Positions 54,967 to 63,108 of a stretch of DNA of 64,000 nt are shown one piece after another (within the stretch, counting starts at the first letter, position 1; every line of letters begins with the position of its first letter). The notes beneath the pieces were generated by a model. It was not told the DNA's origin. It ran no database searches and saw only the letters and a list, made by a program, of their open reading frames with translations. Position numbers and translations under genes: made by a program. This DNA comes from Clostridiales bacterium. Its GTDB lineage: Bacteria; Bacillota; Clostridia; Saccharofermentanales; Saccharofermentanaceae. The DNA lies in NCBI GenBank assembly GCA_017511005.1, contig JAFWLP010000057.1, forward strand, positions 47,152-111,151. Direction: 5' to 3'.

Positions 54967-56426
54967 TATCCGATGTTCTCGATGAATACCTTATATCCAA
55001 GATAGAGATAATAAAGATCGATCTTTGAGATTACTTCAACAGGCGCATGCATTGACCATACGGGAACACCCATATCGACAACGTCCATTCCGAGCTCGGC
55101 CATTATGGCAGCGATCGTTCCGCCGCCGCCTGCATCGATCTTTCCGAGCTCACCTGTCTGCCACGGTATCGAATTCTTCTCGAAGATACCCGTGATCTCG
55201 GCAATGAAATCGCCTGTTGCTTCAGAACAGCCGGATTTGCCTCTTGCTCCGGTGTATTTCTCGATCTTGAGCCCGTGAGACATGAAAGCCGTGTTATTCT
55301 TCTCGAATACACTTGAATACTTGGGGTCGTACGCCGTCGTAACATCAGTTGACAGCATCTTGGAAGCCGCAAGAGCCTTGCGGAACTTCAGTGCGTTGAA
55401 GCTGTCGATACCGCCTTCAGCCTTGGCAAAGACTTCCATAAGGAAATTCTCATAAAGATTTGATGTGGCTCCCGAATTGGAATAAGAACCTATCTCCTCC
55501 TTATCTGTAAGCAGGCATACACATGTCTTCTTCGGCTTCTCCTGGGCGAGCAGGGCTCTTAATGCAGGATATGCGCAGACCTTGTCATCGTGACCGTAAG
55601 CAGCGATATAAGCCCTGTCAAAACCGAGATCCCTTGCCTTTGTAGCAGGAACGATCTCTATCTCGGCAGATACGAAATCCTTCTCCCTGATCCCATACTG
55701 CTCGAAGAGGATCTTAAGAACTCCTGCCTTGAACTTCTCTGAAGCATCTTTGTCATCAGTGCACGGAATGCCGCCGATAATGACATTGAGGTCCTCTGCA
55801 GGGATAAAATCAGAAGCTTTTTTGGTCATCTGTTCATTCCCGAGATGAGGAAGCAGGTCGGTTATGTAGAATACCGGATCATCGTCCTTCTCCCCCACGA
55901 CAATCTGATGCGCCTTGCCGTCATTCGTAAATACGACACCGTGAACGCTCAAAGGTATGGTCGTCCACTGATATTTCTTGATGCCGCCGTAATAGTGGGT
56001 CTTGAAATAAACGGTATCGCTGTCTTCAAAGACCGGATTGGGCTTAAGGTCAAGCCTTGGCGAATCGATGTGGGCTCCGAGGATATTGAATCCTTCCGCG
56101 GGACTCTTCTTACCGATAACAGCAGCAGCAAAGCCTTTGCCCTTTATGCTCTGGTAAACTTTATCGCCGGGCTTCAGGCTGTCTTTGGTGGAAATATCAA
56201 CATAACCAAGCTCCTCGGCTGCCTGGATCGCATTTGCGGCAAATTCACGCTCTGTCTTGGAATCGTCGAGGAAAGCCTTGTATTCTTCGGCAAATCCGAA
56301 AGCTGCATTCAGATCGTCTTTTGACGCAGTCTCGTAAAGGTTCGGAAATTCAGCGAAAAGCTCGCTTGTCTTGATCTTCTTTGTTTCTTTTTTCTTAGGT
56401 ATATCATCACCTCTTTCTACGAACAT
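54966..56426 (-). CDS. M18-family aminopeptidase
   Basis: This cytosolic zinc aminopeptidase of family M18 has LGAHIDSPRLD, the metal/catalytic segment TDKEEIGSYSNSG, YGHDDKVCAYPAL and the C-terminal VPVWSMHAPVEV. The given coordinates start at ATG 56426 (486 residues), the first standard start. The better start is probably ATA at 56402, giving 478 residues beginning with Pro-Lys-Lys-Lys as in relatives. A GAGGTGAT Shine-Dalgarno lies 7 nt before that ATA, whereas ATG 56426 has none and falls upstream of the predicted transcription start near 56421. It is the first gene of the run that ends with uppP. Confidence 0.9.
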   Translation of the reverse strand: MFVERGDDIPKKKETKKIKTSELFAEFPNLYETASKDDLNAAFGFAEEYKAFLDDSKTEREFAANAIQAAEELGYVDISTKDSLKPGDKVYQSIKGKGFAAAVIGKKSPAEGFNILGAHIDSPRLDLKPNPVFEDSDTVYFKTHYYGGIKKYQWTTIPLSVHGVVFTNDGKAHQIVVGEKDDDPVFYITDLLPHLGNEQMTKKASDFIPAEDLNVIIGGIPCTDDKDASEKFKAGVLKILFEQYGIREKDFVSAEIEIVPATKARDLGFDRAYIAAYGHDDKVCAYPALRALLAQEKPKKTCVCLLTDKEEIGSYSNSGATSNLYENFLMEVFAKAEGGIDSFNALKFRKALAASKMLSTDVTTAYDPKYSSVFEKNNTAFMSHGLKIEKYTGARGKSGCSEATGDFIAEITGIFEKNSIPWQTGELGKIDAGGGGTIAAIMAELGMDVVDMGVPVWSMHAPVEVISKIDLYYLYLGYKVFIENIG

Positions 56427-56427
56427 A

Positions 56428-56436
56428 ATGATACCA
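56428..56436 (-). promoter_or_regulatory. Extended -10 promoter of the aminopeptidase/envelope run
   Basis: Minus strand TGGTATCAT: -10 TATCAT (56428-56433) with a TG extension. Transcription would begin near 56421. The same 9-mer occurs upstream of the cyclase gene at 59372-59380. Confidence 0.5.
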
Positions 56437-56503
56437 CTAATATTTAAAATATTAGAAAAATAGGAAGGCAATAAAAAGGTAATGGCTCTTAAGCCCTTGG
56501 AGA

Positions 56504-59326
56504 CTATTTTCTTACGAACCTGAAAACATTGCCCTTGTCATCATCTGACATATTTCGGATGTAATTCAGATAAAGATCGGTAACGTAGTCATTTCTGCCC
56601 GAATCAGCAAGACGCTGCAAAAAATCGGCAGCCTCACCGCGTCTTCCGAGCGAGAACAGTCTTATCGATTCGCGAAGATCCCTGCTGTTCGCAGAACGTC
56701 TTGCTCTTATGTCATCCGAAAGACAGTCAAGCACTTCATATACAGCTTCGACTTCGTTAACTCCCGCAACCTGAACGATACCGAGATAACGGAGATCCAG
56801 AGAATCAGGATCACTCAGTCTGTCGATCGTTGCCTTGGATACGAGCATGGCCGTCTTATACTGCTTGGTCAGCGATTCAAGTCTGGAACTCATGTTTACC
56901 GTCTCTGAAATGACCGTTCCGGAAAGCCGTTCGCTCTCACCGACAATGCCGACCATCGCCATTCCGGTATGAACACCGATACCGATGTTGATATCACTGA
57001 CTTTCAGTTCCTCAGCGGTCTTCGGATCGAGGACTATGGACTTGTACAGCTCGATGCCGCATCTGACAGCATCATCGGCATTCTCGAAAAGTCCCATGAC
57101 GGCATCACCGATGTATTTGTCGACAAAACCGTTATTGTTACGCACGATGGGGCCCATCTTACCGTAAATGATGTTTGCAAAAGCAAAATTCTCTTTCGCG
57201 GTCATCATCTCTGAATTGATGGAGAAACCGCGGATATCACAGAACAGCACGGTAAGCTCACAGCTCTTCGCATCACCCAATTCAAGATCCGTAAAGTTCT
57301 CCTTGCCGAGCAATTCCCTGAACTTCTCAGGAACGAATTTATAGTAGAACTGTTCTGTCTTATCCTTTTCCTCAAAGAGAGTCTCAAGGCTTCTGCCCAT
57401 TTCATCAACCTCTGAACAAATCTGTCCGAGTTCGTCTTTGGATCTGTAGTTGATCCTGGCTGACAGGTTGCCGTTGGAGATCTCTTTAACCGCTTTGGAG
57501 GCTTTCTTGATGATCCTCATCGTGACAAGACACGTGATGATGATGATCAATGTCAGGACAATGATAACAAGTGAACAATATACGACCACACTCCCGAACA
57601 ATTCACTCCGCTGACTGTACAAGGAACTGTTATCTGTAGAAACCATGAAATAATATCTTCCGGTATTATCCTTGTCTGCGATCCTGCCGAACACGGTGAT
57701 GGTACTCTCACCGTAGTCATCATCCATGAAAGACTTAACACCATTATCAATAAAGGCCTCGGCATTATCCTCATTAATGTCGTAAAAACTCTGAGAATAC
57801 CGGTAATACAGCGGAATATACAGCTCATCGTCTCCGGCAAGGAGAACAATATCGCCTTCATCGTTTATGTAGACCACTGAGAAAACATATGAACGGCTCC
57901 AGTCATGTCCGTGGGAAACACCGAGCTTGCCGAACTTCTCGTTCAGAGCCAGATAAGCACTTCCGGTCCTTTCGTTCACCGACATAAGATCCGTAAAATC
58001 AAAGCCGTCAAACTCGGACTTGCCGAGATCACAGATGACCGTAATCTCATTGTTTATCCTCGCGGCATTACTGTTATCGGATAATCCGAAAACCTTGACC
58101 GCAATGAAGATGGATAATGCGGTTATGATCGGAAGGAAGATCATCAGCTGCTTATACATAAGAGTCTTCTTGCGTATGATCAAATTGATGCCGAGAGCGA
58201 TAAGAAGAATGACGAACAGTACTGCCACGGCATCGTTCAGATACATGGCAAATGTCGGATCGAACGGTATGACAGGCGTATTGTCGTATAATTCACCGTC
58301 ACAAAAGGACAAAATACTGTTGTCGAGACATATTATGAGTGAATCAGAATCATCACCTTCAAAACGGCAGGAATCAAGTGAGACAATGTATGAGTAATCA
58401 TCACCGAGATCAACAGCCGGAACAAGTTCCCCGTTAACAAGCTCATAGACCGTGTCCGGGAAACTGGTGTCAGCAACATAAAGCTTTCCGTTGACCTTTG
58501 CAGCAAAGTCAAAGACGGGATGATCACCGATTTCTTCAGCAGTAATGTCGTAATGATATATGGCTTCTCCAAGCGGCTCATTGAAGCCGGTGTCATAAAC
58601 ATTGCCGTCAGTCCTGAAAAAGATGAATGAACCGTCCAAAGGGATTACTTTCGTGGTAAAAGTACCATCGGCATCCGTAGGATAAAACTCACTTTGTGTA
58701 ATAACCTGGCTCTTTACGTCTATAGAATATAGATATACACCGGACAGATCCACGGTCGCGTATGTTACGGCACCGTCATGATAATTCAGACGGCTGATCT
58801 TTGAATACCTCTGTCTGCCTGAATCATCATACTGAATCTCGCTGACAGTGCCGAGATACTCATATTGATCATTTAGTCTGACAATTGCTTCAGAATCTAT
58901 CAGGGAACTGTTGTCATCATTAGAATTATAGCTTCTTACCGCATAAATGACATTGTCATCCGTGATGACAAGATTTTCCGGATGGAAAAAATCGTCCCAG
59001 ACATTAACAGTTACCTGATTTATGTTTGAATATATCTTCTCACCGGTCGCGATATCCATGACAGCTGCGACTCCGTCCGAAGTCTCATAACCGGTAAGGA
59101 CCATCGTGCCTTTACTGTTTACCGCGAAACATTCATTATCGAAGATCTCTATCTCCCGGTAAAACTTATCGTTCTCATCTTTTATGCCTATAACGACAGG
59201 AGCAAAACCGCTAAAGCCCAAAACGGTCAATAAATAAGCGGACACCAGACACAACGGTATTACAAACCACCACGCTTTGCCGAATACCTTCAGGAAAATG
59301 TTCTTTATAGTTCTCAGTACTTTCAT
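56504..59326 (-). CDS. Receptor-type class III adenylate cyclase
   Basis: This 940-residue membrane receptor has four membrane helices (19-37, 364-384, 393-413 and 577-603). Region 40-360 is a beta-rich, propeller-like extracytoplasmic domain. Region 414-576 is a second extracytoplasmic sensor (Cache-like length). A HAMP linker (about 603-655) and a class III cyclase domain (688-830) are cytosolic. Metal-binding Asp697 and Asp741, substrate residues Lys737 and Thr804, and transition-state Asn811 and Arg815 are all present with canonical spacing. The Lys/Thr pair predicts ATP, hence cAMP. A ~100-residue C-terminal helical tail follows. The gene stands alone. Confidence 0.9.
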   Translation of the reverse strand: MKVLRTIKNIFLKVFGKAWWFVIPLCLVSAYLLTVLGFSGFAPVVIGIKDENDKFYREIEIFDNECFAVNSKGTMVLTGYETSDGVAAVMDIATGEKIYSNINQVTVNVWDDFFHPENLVITDDNVIYAVRSYNSNDDNSSLIDSEAIVRLNDQYEYLGTVSEIQYDDSGRQRYSKISRLNYHDGAVTYATVDLSGVYLYSIDVKSQVITQSEFYPTDADGTFTTKVIPLDGSFIFFRTDGNVYDTGFNEPLGEAIYHYDITAEEIGDHPVFDFAAKVNGKLYVADTSFPDTVYELVNGELVPAVDLGDDYSYIVSLDSCRFEGDDSDSLIICLDNSILSFCDGELYDNTPVIPFDPTFAMYLNDAVAVLFVILLIALGINLIIRKKTLMYKQLMIFLPIITALSIFIAVKVFGLSDNSNAARINNEITVICDLGKSEFDGFDFTDLMSVNERTGSAYLALNEKFGKLGVSHGHDWSRSYVFSVVYINDEGDIVLLAGDDELYIPLYYRYSQSFYDINEDNAEAFIDNGVKSFMDDDYGESTITVFGRIADKDNTGRYYFMVSTDNSSLYSQRSELFGSVVVYCSLVIIVLTLIIIITCLVTMRIIKKASKAVKEISNGNLSARINYRSKDELGQICSEVDEMGRSLETLFEEKDKTEQFYYKFVPEKFRELLGKENFTDLELGDAKSCELTVLFCDIRGFSINSEMMTAKENFAFANIIYGKMGPIVRNNNGFVDKYIGDAVMGLFENADDAVRCGIELYKSIVLDPKTAEELKVSDINIGIGVHTGMAMVGIVGESERLSGTVISETVNMSSRLESLTKQYKTAMLVSKATIDRLSDPDSLDLRYLGIVQVAGVNEVEAVYEVLDCLSDDIRARRSANSRDLRESIRLFSLGRRGEAADFLQRLADSGRNDYVTDLYLNYIRNMSDDDKGNVFRFVRK

Positions 59327-59371
59327 TACGTCACCCTGTCATAAACGGAATCACTTCATTATGCGAACTTT

Positions 59372-59380
59372 ATGATACCA
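59372..59380 (-). promoter_or_regulatory. Extended -10 promoter of the adenylate cyclase gene
   Basis: Minus strand TGGTATCAT (TATCAT at 59372-59377), 46 bp upstream of the cyclase ATG and divergent from the PHP phosphatase gene. No convincing -35 is seen. Confidence 0.5.
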
Positions 59381-59417
59381 TTAAACAGAAATAATAGTTT
59401 TAATTTAGAGGATAAAT

Positions 59418-60233
59418 ATGGTAACTGACAGTCACAATCATACAAAACATTTCTCCGCCGATGCGGGACAGACCATTGACGAACTGATGAAACAGGCCCG
59501 GGAACAGGGCTTCTCGAGGATCGGTATAACCGAACATTATGAAGTTGATTATCCGGAAGACGGTCTCGACTGGACTTTTGACCTCAATGAATATAATGAA
59601 GCATTCAAGATCTGGAAAAAAAAGGCAGGACCTGCTCTCGATCTTCTCATGGGTGTTGAATTCGGTTATCAGACGCACGTTGCGGAAGAAATAGACAGAT
59701 TGGCAGTGCAGATTCCCTTCGACGAAGTTCTTCTAAGCGTTCATCTGTTCAGGGGCAAGGATTTTTACGTTGACCGTGAATGCTATCTTCTGCCGAAGAA
59801 GGAACTTCACCGGGAATATATCGGGACGATGGCCGAGATGTGCGAGAAATGCAGCAATTATGACATTGCGGCACATTATGATTACATAAACAGATATACC
59901 GACAACCTTAACAATTTCGTTTTGTACGAAGATTGTCCCAATGAATTTGACAGGCTTTTCGAAGCTCTGATATCAAAGGAAAAAGCTCTGGAGATAAACA
60001 CCAAATCGATCCAGAAGCATAAAGAAAGAGGCTTTTACAGGTCTCTGCCCGATCCAGAGGTCCTGAAAAGATACAAAGATATGGGCGGAAAGCTAATAAC
60101 GTTGGGGTCAGACTCCCACTTCCCCGGCACTTTCGGCGTATGTTTCGCCGAGGCCGTGGAATATCTGAGATCATTGGGATTCAGGGAATCGGTCTATTTC
60201 AAAAACCATAAACCGTATACCGAACCGCTCTGA
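59418..60233 (+). CDS. PHP-domain histidinol-phosphatase family protein
   Basis: This 271-residue protein has the PHP metal-site motifs DSHNHT (4-9), ITEHYE, HYDYINRY and GSDSHFPG in the order of HisK/HisJ-type histidinol phosphatases. The length matches. GAGGATAAAT stands before ATG 59418. No other his gene is nearby, so the assignment to histidine synthesis rests on family only; some relatives act on other phosphate esters. It converges on prfB with 9 bp between. Confidence 0.88.
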   Translation: MVTDSHNHTKHFSADAGQTIDELMKQAREQGFSRIGITEHYEVDYPEDGLDWTFDLNEYNEAFKIWKKKAGPALDLLMGVEFGYQTHVAEEIDRLAVQIPFDEVLLSVHLFRGKDFYVDRECYLLPKKELHREYIGTMAEMCEKCSNYDIAAHYDYINRYTDNLNNFVLYEDCPNEFDRLFEALISKEKALEINTKSIQKHKERGFYRSLPDPEVLKRYKDMGGKLITLGSDSHFPGTFGVCFAEAVEYLRSLGFRESVYFKNHKPYTEPL

Positions 60234-60242
60234 GTGAACGGA

Positions 60243-61358
60243 TCACTTCTCGTTCTTCATTCCCGACAGGAAGGCATTGATGAAGCCGTCGAGCTTGCCG
60301 TCCATAACGGCATCGACATCAACTTCCTCATAGCCCGTTCTGTTGTCTTTTACGAGAGTATAAGGGCAGAATACGTATGATCTGATCTGTGAACCCCATG
60401 CGATCTCCATCTGATTGCCCTTCAGGTCTTCGATCTTCTCCATCTCCGATGCCCTTGCAAGTGCGAAAAGCTTTGCCTTCAGCATCCTGAGACACGTCTC
60501 CCTGTTCTGGAGCTGCGATCTTTCCGCCTGGCAGGATACGACGATACCCGTCGGGTTATGTGTCATACGGACAGCAGTATCGGTCTTGTTGATGTGCTGA
60601 CCGCCCTTACCGGTTGAACGGTAAGTATCAACACGCACCTCCGTCATGTCTATCTTGATGTCATCTTCAGTCTTCTGGTCAAGTTCAGGGATGACTTCAC
60701 ATGAAGCAAATGACGTGTGTCTTCTTCCTGCGGCATCGAAAGGTGATATTCTTACGAGACGGTGTACGCCGAGCTCGGATCTGAGGAACCCGTATGCATT
60801 CTCGCCCTTTATCATGAAAGAAACAGACTGGATACCAGCCGTATCACCTTCAACAAAGTCAAGTTCCTCAACGGCAAAGCTGTGGCTTTCAGCCCATCTC
60901 GTATACATTCTGTAAAGCATGGAACACCAGTCCATAGCTTCAGTACCGCCTGCGCCTGCATGCAGTGTGACTGTGGCATTATTGGCATCGTAGGGACCGG
61001 TAAGGAGCGTCTCCAGACGCATCTTCTCAAAGTCCTCCTTAAAAGAAGCTGTCGAAGAGATGAGTTCTTCAAGCGAATCCATGTCTTCCTCTTCATTTGC
61101 AAGTTCACAGAGGGCCAGCAGGTCTTCTCTCTCGGAAACGAGCGAATTATATTCCTCCACCCTTTTCTTCAGTCTGCCCAGTGTCTGCTGGATCTCAGTC
61201 GCTTTATCCACATTATTCCAGAAGTCCGGTTCCTGCATGCGGTTCTCGTATTCGCTTATCTGATCAGACACACGGTCAATGTGAAGAGCGTCCTTGAGCT
61301 CCGCGATGGGCGTCTCATACGATTCAAGCTCTAATCTAATATTGTCAAATTCAAGCAT
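60243..61358 (-). CDS. prfB: Peptide chain release factor 2 (RF2)
   Basis: This 371-residue factor terminates translation at UGA and UAA. The stop-codon recognition tripeptide SPF lies at 205-207 and the catalytic GGQ at 252-254 (GKGGQHINKT). The frame is open from ATG 61358 (MLEFDNIRLE) throughout. The CTTTGA programmed-frameshift site found near codon 25 in many bacteria is absent, so autoregulation by frameshifting is lost here. AAGGGG lies upstream. It is the last gene of the Lrp-aminotransferase-prfB run, 3 bp after the aminotransferase stop. Confidence 0.97.
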   Translation of the reverse strand: MLEFDNIRLELESYETPIAELKDALHIDRVSDQISEYENRMQEPDFWNNVDKATEIQQTLGRLKKRVEEYNSLVSEREDLLALCELANEEEDMDSLEELISSTASFKEDFEKMRLETLLTGPYDANNATVTLHAGAGGTEAMDWCSMLYRMYTRWAESHSFAVEELDFVEGDTAGIQSVSFMIKGENAYGFLRSELGVHRLVRISPFDAAGRRHTSFASCEVIPELDQKTEDDIKIDMTEVRVDTYRSTGKGGQHINKTDTAVRMTHNPTGIVVSCQAERSQLQNRETCLRMLKAKLFALARASEMEKIEDLKGNQMEIAWGSQIRSYVFCPYTLVKDNRTGYEEVDVDAVMDGKLDGFINAFLSGMKNEK

Positions 61359-61361
61359 AAA

Positions 61362-62546
61362 TTACCCCTTGTGTTCTTCAACAAATTCTTTAACAAGCTT
61401 CATGGCTTCCTTGATGTCATCAAGAGAAGCGGCATAACTGATACGGACAAAACCTTCACCGCACTTACCGAAAGCATTTCCGGGAACTATGGCGACATGC
61501 TTCTCGAGCAAAAGCTTCTCACAGAATTCTTCAGATGACATTCCCGTGCTCCTGATACAAGGGAAAGCATAGAAAGCACCGTAAGGCGTGAAGCAGTCGA
61601 GTCCGGCATCCTTCAATCCCTGAACGATTATCCTTCTTCTGTGATTGTATTCGTCACGCATTTTCGAGACCTCATTATCGGCATTCATTGCGGCCTCGAC
61701 AACGGCTAACTGGGATGTCGAAGGAGCACACATGATGCAGTACTGATGGATCTTAAACATAGGTGCGATAAGTTCACGCGGACCTGCAAGATAACCTACT
61801 CTGAAACCTGTCATTGCGTAGGATTTTGAGAAACCGTTGACCATGATCACCCTCTCCCTCAGTTCGGCAAACTGGGTAAGTGACGAAGGCTTTCCGTCAA
61901 GATAATTCAGTTCGCAGTAGAGTTCATCGGAGAGAACGATAATATCAGGATGCCTCATCAGAACATCCTTGATCTTTGCCCAATCCTCAAGGGTCATGAT
62001 GGCACCTGTAGGATTATTGGGGAATCCGACGATAACATACTTTGTCTTATCGGTAATGGCTGCCTCGAGTTCTTCAGGCATGAGCTTGTAATTATTCTCA
62101 GGCTTGGTCTCAACGACTACGGGAACCCCGTGAGCAAACTCTACAGTGGCTTTATATGCAACAAAGCAAGGCTCGACAATGATCACTTCATCACCGGGAT
62201 TGATAAGTGCTCTTGCAGCAAGGTCAAGACCTTCGGAACCGCCTACGGTAATCAGGATCTCGGACTTGGGATCGTAAGATACACCGTATCTTCTTTTAAG
62301 ATAATCGGCGATTGCATTCCTTGAATCCATATAACCGGAATTCGGCGAATAATGAGTATATCCGTCGATAATGGAATTGATCGCGGCCTCCCTGATGGAC
62401 CACGGAGTTACAAAGTCAGGCTCACCGATGGAAAGCGAGATTACATGTCCCTGCATCTCGTTCGCCAGATCAAAGAACTTCCTTATAGCAGAAGGCGGAA
62501 CCTGCTGCACAGCTTTGGAGATCTTGGAATCATAATCGAAACTCAT
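61362..62546 (-). CDS. PLP-dependent aminotransferase, class I (aspartate/aromatic type)
   Basis: This 394-residue aminotransferase has the PLP-binding Lys241 in NGFSKSYAMTGFRVGYLAG. Substrate and cofactor segments include SIGEPDF (39-45), GYTHYSPNSG, VGFPNNPTGAI and SDELYCEL. The C-terminus has the substrate Arg in FVRISYAAS. It fits the subgroup acting on aspartate or aromatic amino acids. The start overlaps the Lrp stop by 4 bp (ATGA), so the regulator probably controls its own operon, including this gene. Confidence 0.92.
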   Translation of the reverse strand: MSFDYDSKISKAVQQVPPSAIRKFFDLANEMQGHVISLSIGEPDFVTPWSIREAAINSIIDGYTHYSPNSGYMDSRNAIADYLKRRYGVSYDPKSEILITVGGSEGLDLAARALINPGDEVIIVEPCFVAYKATVEFAHGVPVVVETKPENNYKLMPEELEAAITDKTKYVIVGFPNNPTGAIMTLEDWAKIKDVLMRHPDIIVLSDELYCELNYLDGKPSSLTQFAELRERVIMVNGFSKSYAMTGFRVGYLAGPRELIAPMFKIHQYCIMCAPSTSQLAVVEAAMNADNEVSKMRDEYNHRRRIIVQGLKDAGLDCFTPYGAFYAFPCIRSTGMSSEEFCEKLLLEKHVAIVPGNAFGKCGEGFVRISYAASLDDIKEAMKLVKEFVEEHKG

Positions 62547-63031
62547 AAAATAATAGCCTGCCTGTCGTCTGTATTCGGATTATCGTAGATTATACCATTT
62601 GCCTTATATTTCTTAAGGATAAAGTGCGTCGTTGTGGAAAGAACGCCTTCCATCGTAGCAATCTTCTCTGTAACGAAAGTAGCAATATCACGAAGAGTCC
62701 TGTCTTCGTAAATTATCATGAGGTCAAAACCGCCGCTCATGAGGTAGCATGCTGTCACCTTGTCGTACTTGCTCAATATCTGGGCGATATGGTCATAACC
62801 CTTGTTCTTTACGGGCGTGATCCTTACCTCGATCATACCGATGCAGTTGTCGGGTGCCTTCTTCTCCCAGTTGATTATCGTATTATAACCGAGGATGATG
62901 TTCTCATCCTTAAGTCTCTTTATCTCGGCTTCCACATCATCGGCGGTTACACCAAGCATTACGGCAATCTCATCGGCCGACAGTCTGGCGTTATTCTCAA
63001 TAAGTCTTAAAAGCTCTAAATCGTCAATCAT
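62543..63031 (-). CDS. Lrp/AsnC family transcriptional regulator
   Basis: This 162-residue regulator has an N-terminal winged helix-turn-helix (about 5-50: LRLIENNARLSADEIAVMLG, then DDVEAEIKRL) and a C-terminal RAM ligand-binding domain (about 65-145). These proteins form oligomers and respond to amino acids. AAGGAG precedes ATG 63031. The adjoining aminotransferase suggests control of amino-acid metabolism, with the effector probably its substrate or product. The effector cannot be told from sequence. Confidence 0.93.
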   Translation of the reverse strand: MIDDLELLRLIENNARLSADEIAVMLGVTADDVEAEIKRLKDENIILGYNTIINWEKKAPDNCIGMIEVRITPVKNKGYDHIAQILSKYDKVTACYLMSGGFDLMIIYEDRTLRDIATFVTEKIATMEGVLSTTTHFILKKYKANGIIYDNPNTDDRQAIIL

Positions 63032-63047
63032 GTGAAAACTCCTTATC

Positions 63048-63088
63048 GTAAAATTGCAAAATCTCCTGCAACAAAATTGCAGGAGATT
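63048..63088 (-). terminator. Rho-independent terminator of the malic enzyme gene
   Basis: AATCTCCTGCAA (63060-63071) and TTGCAGGAGATT (63077-63088) are perfect 12-bp complements around a 5-nt loop. On the minus strand the stem is followed by TTTTGCAATTTT. It lies 20 bp after the malic enzyme stop and upstream of the Lrp gene. Confidence 0.9.
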
Positions 63089-63108
63089 GTTGCTTTAATT
63101 CAGTTTAT

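Noticed and set aside
56405-56407. ATG 56407 as start of the aminopeptidase
   Set aside because: It is out of frame with the M18 protein and only 2 nt from the Shine-Dalgarno.
60243-61358. Programmed +1 frameshift in prfB
   Set aside because: The frame is open from ATG to stop, and no CTTTGA with an upstream Shine-Dalgarno occurs in the first 40 codons.
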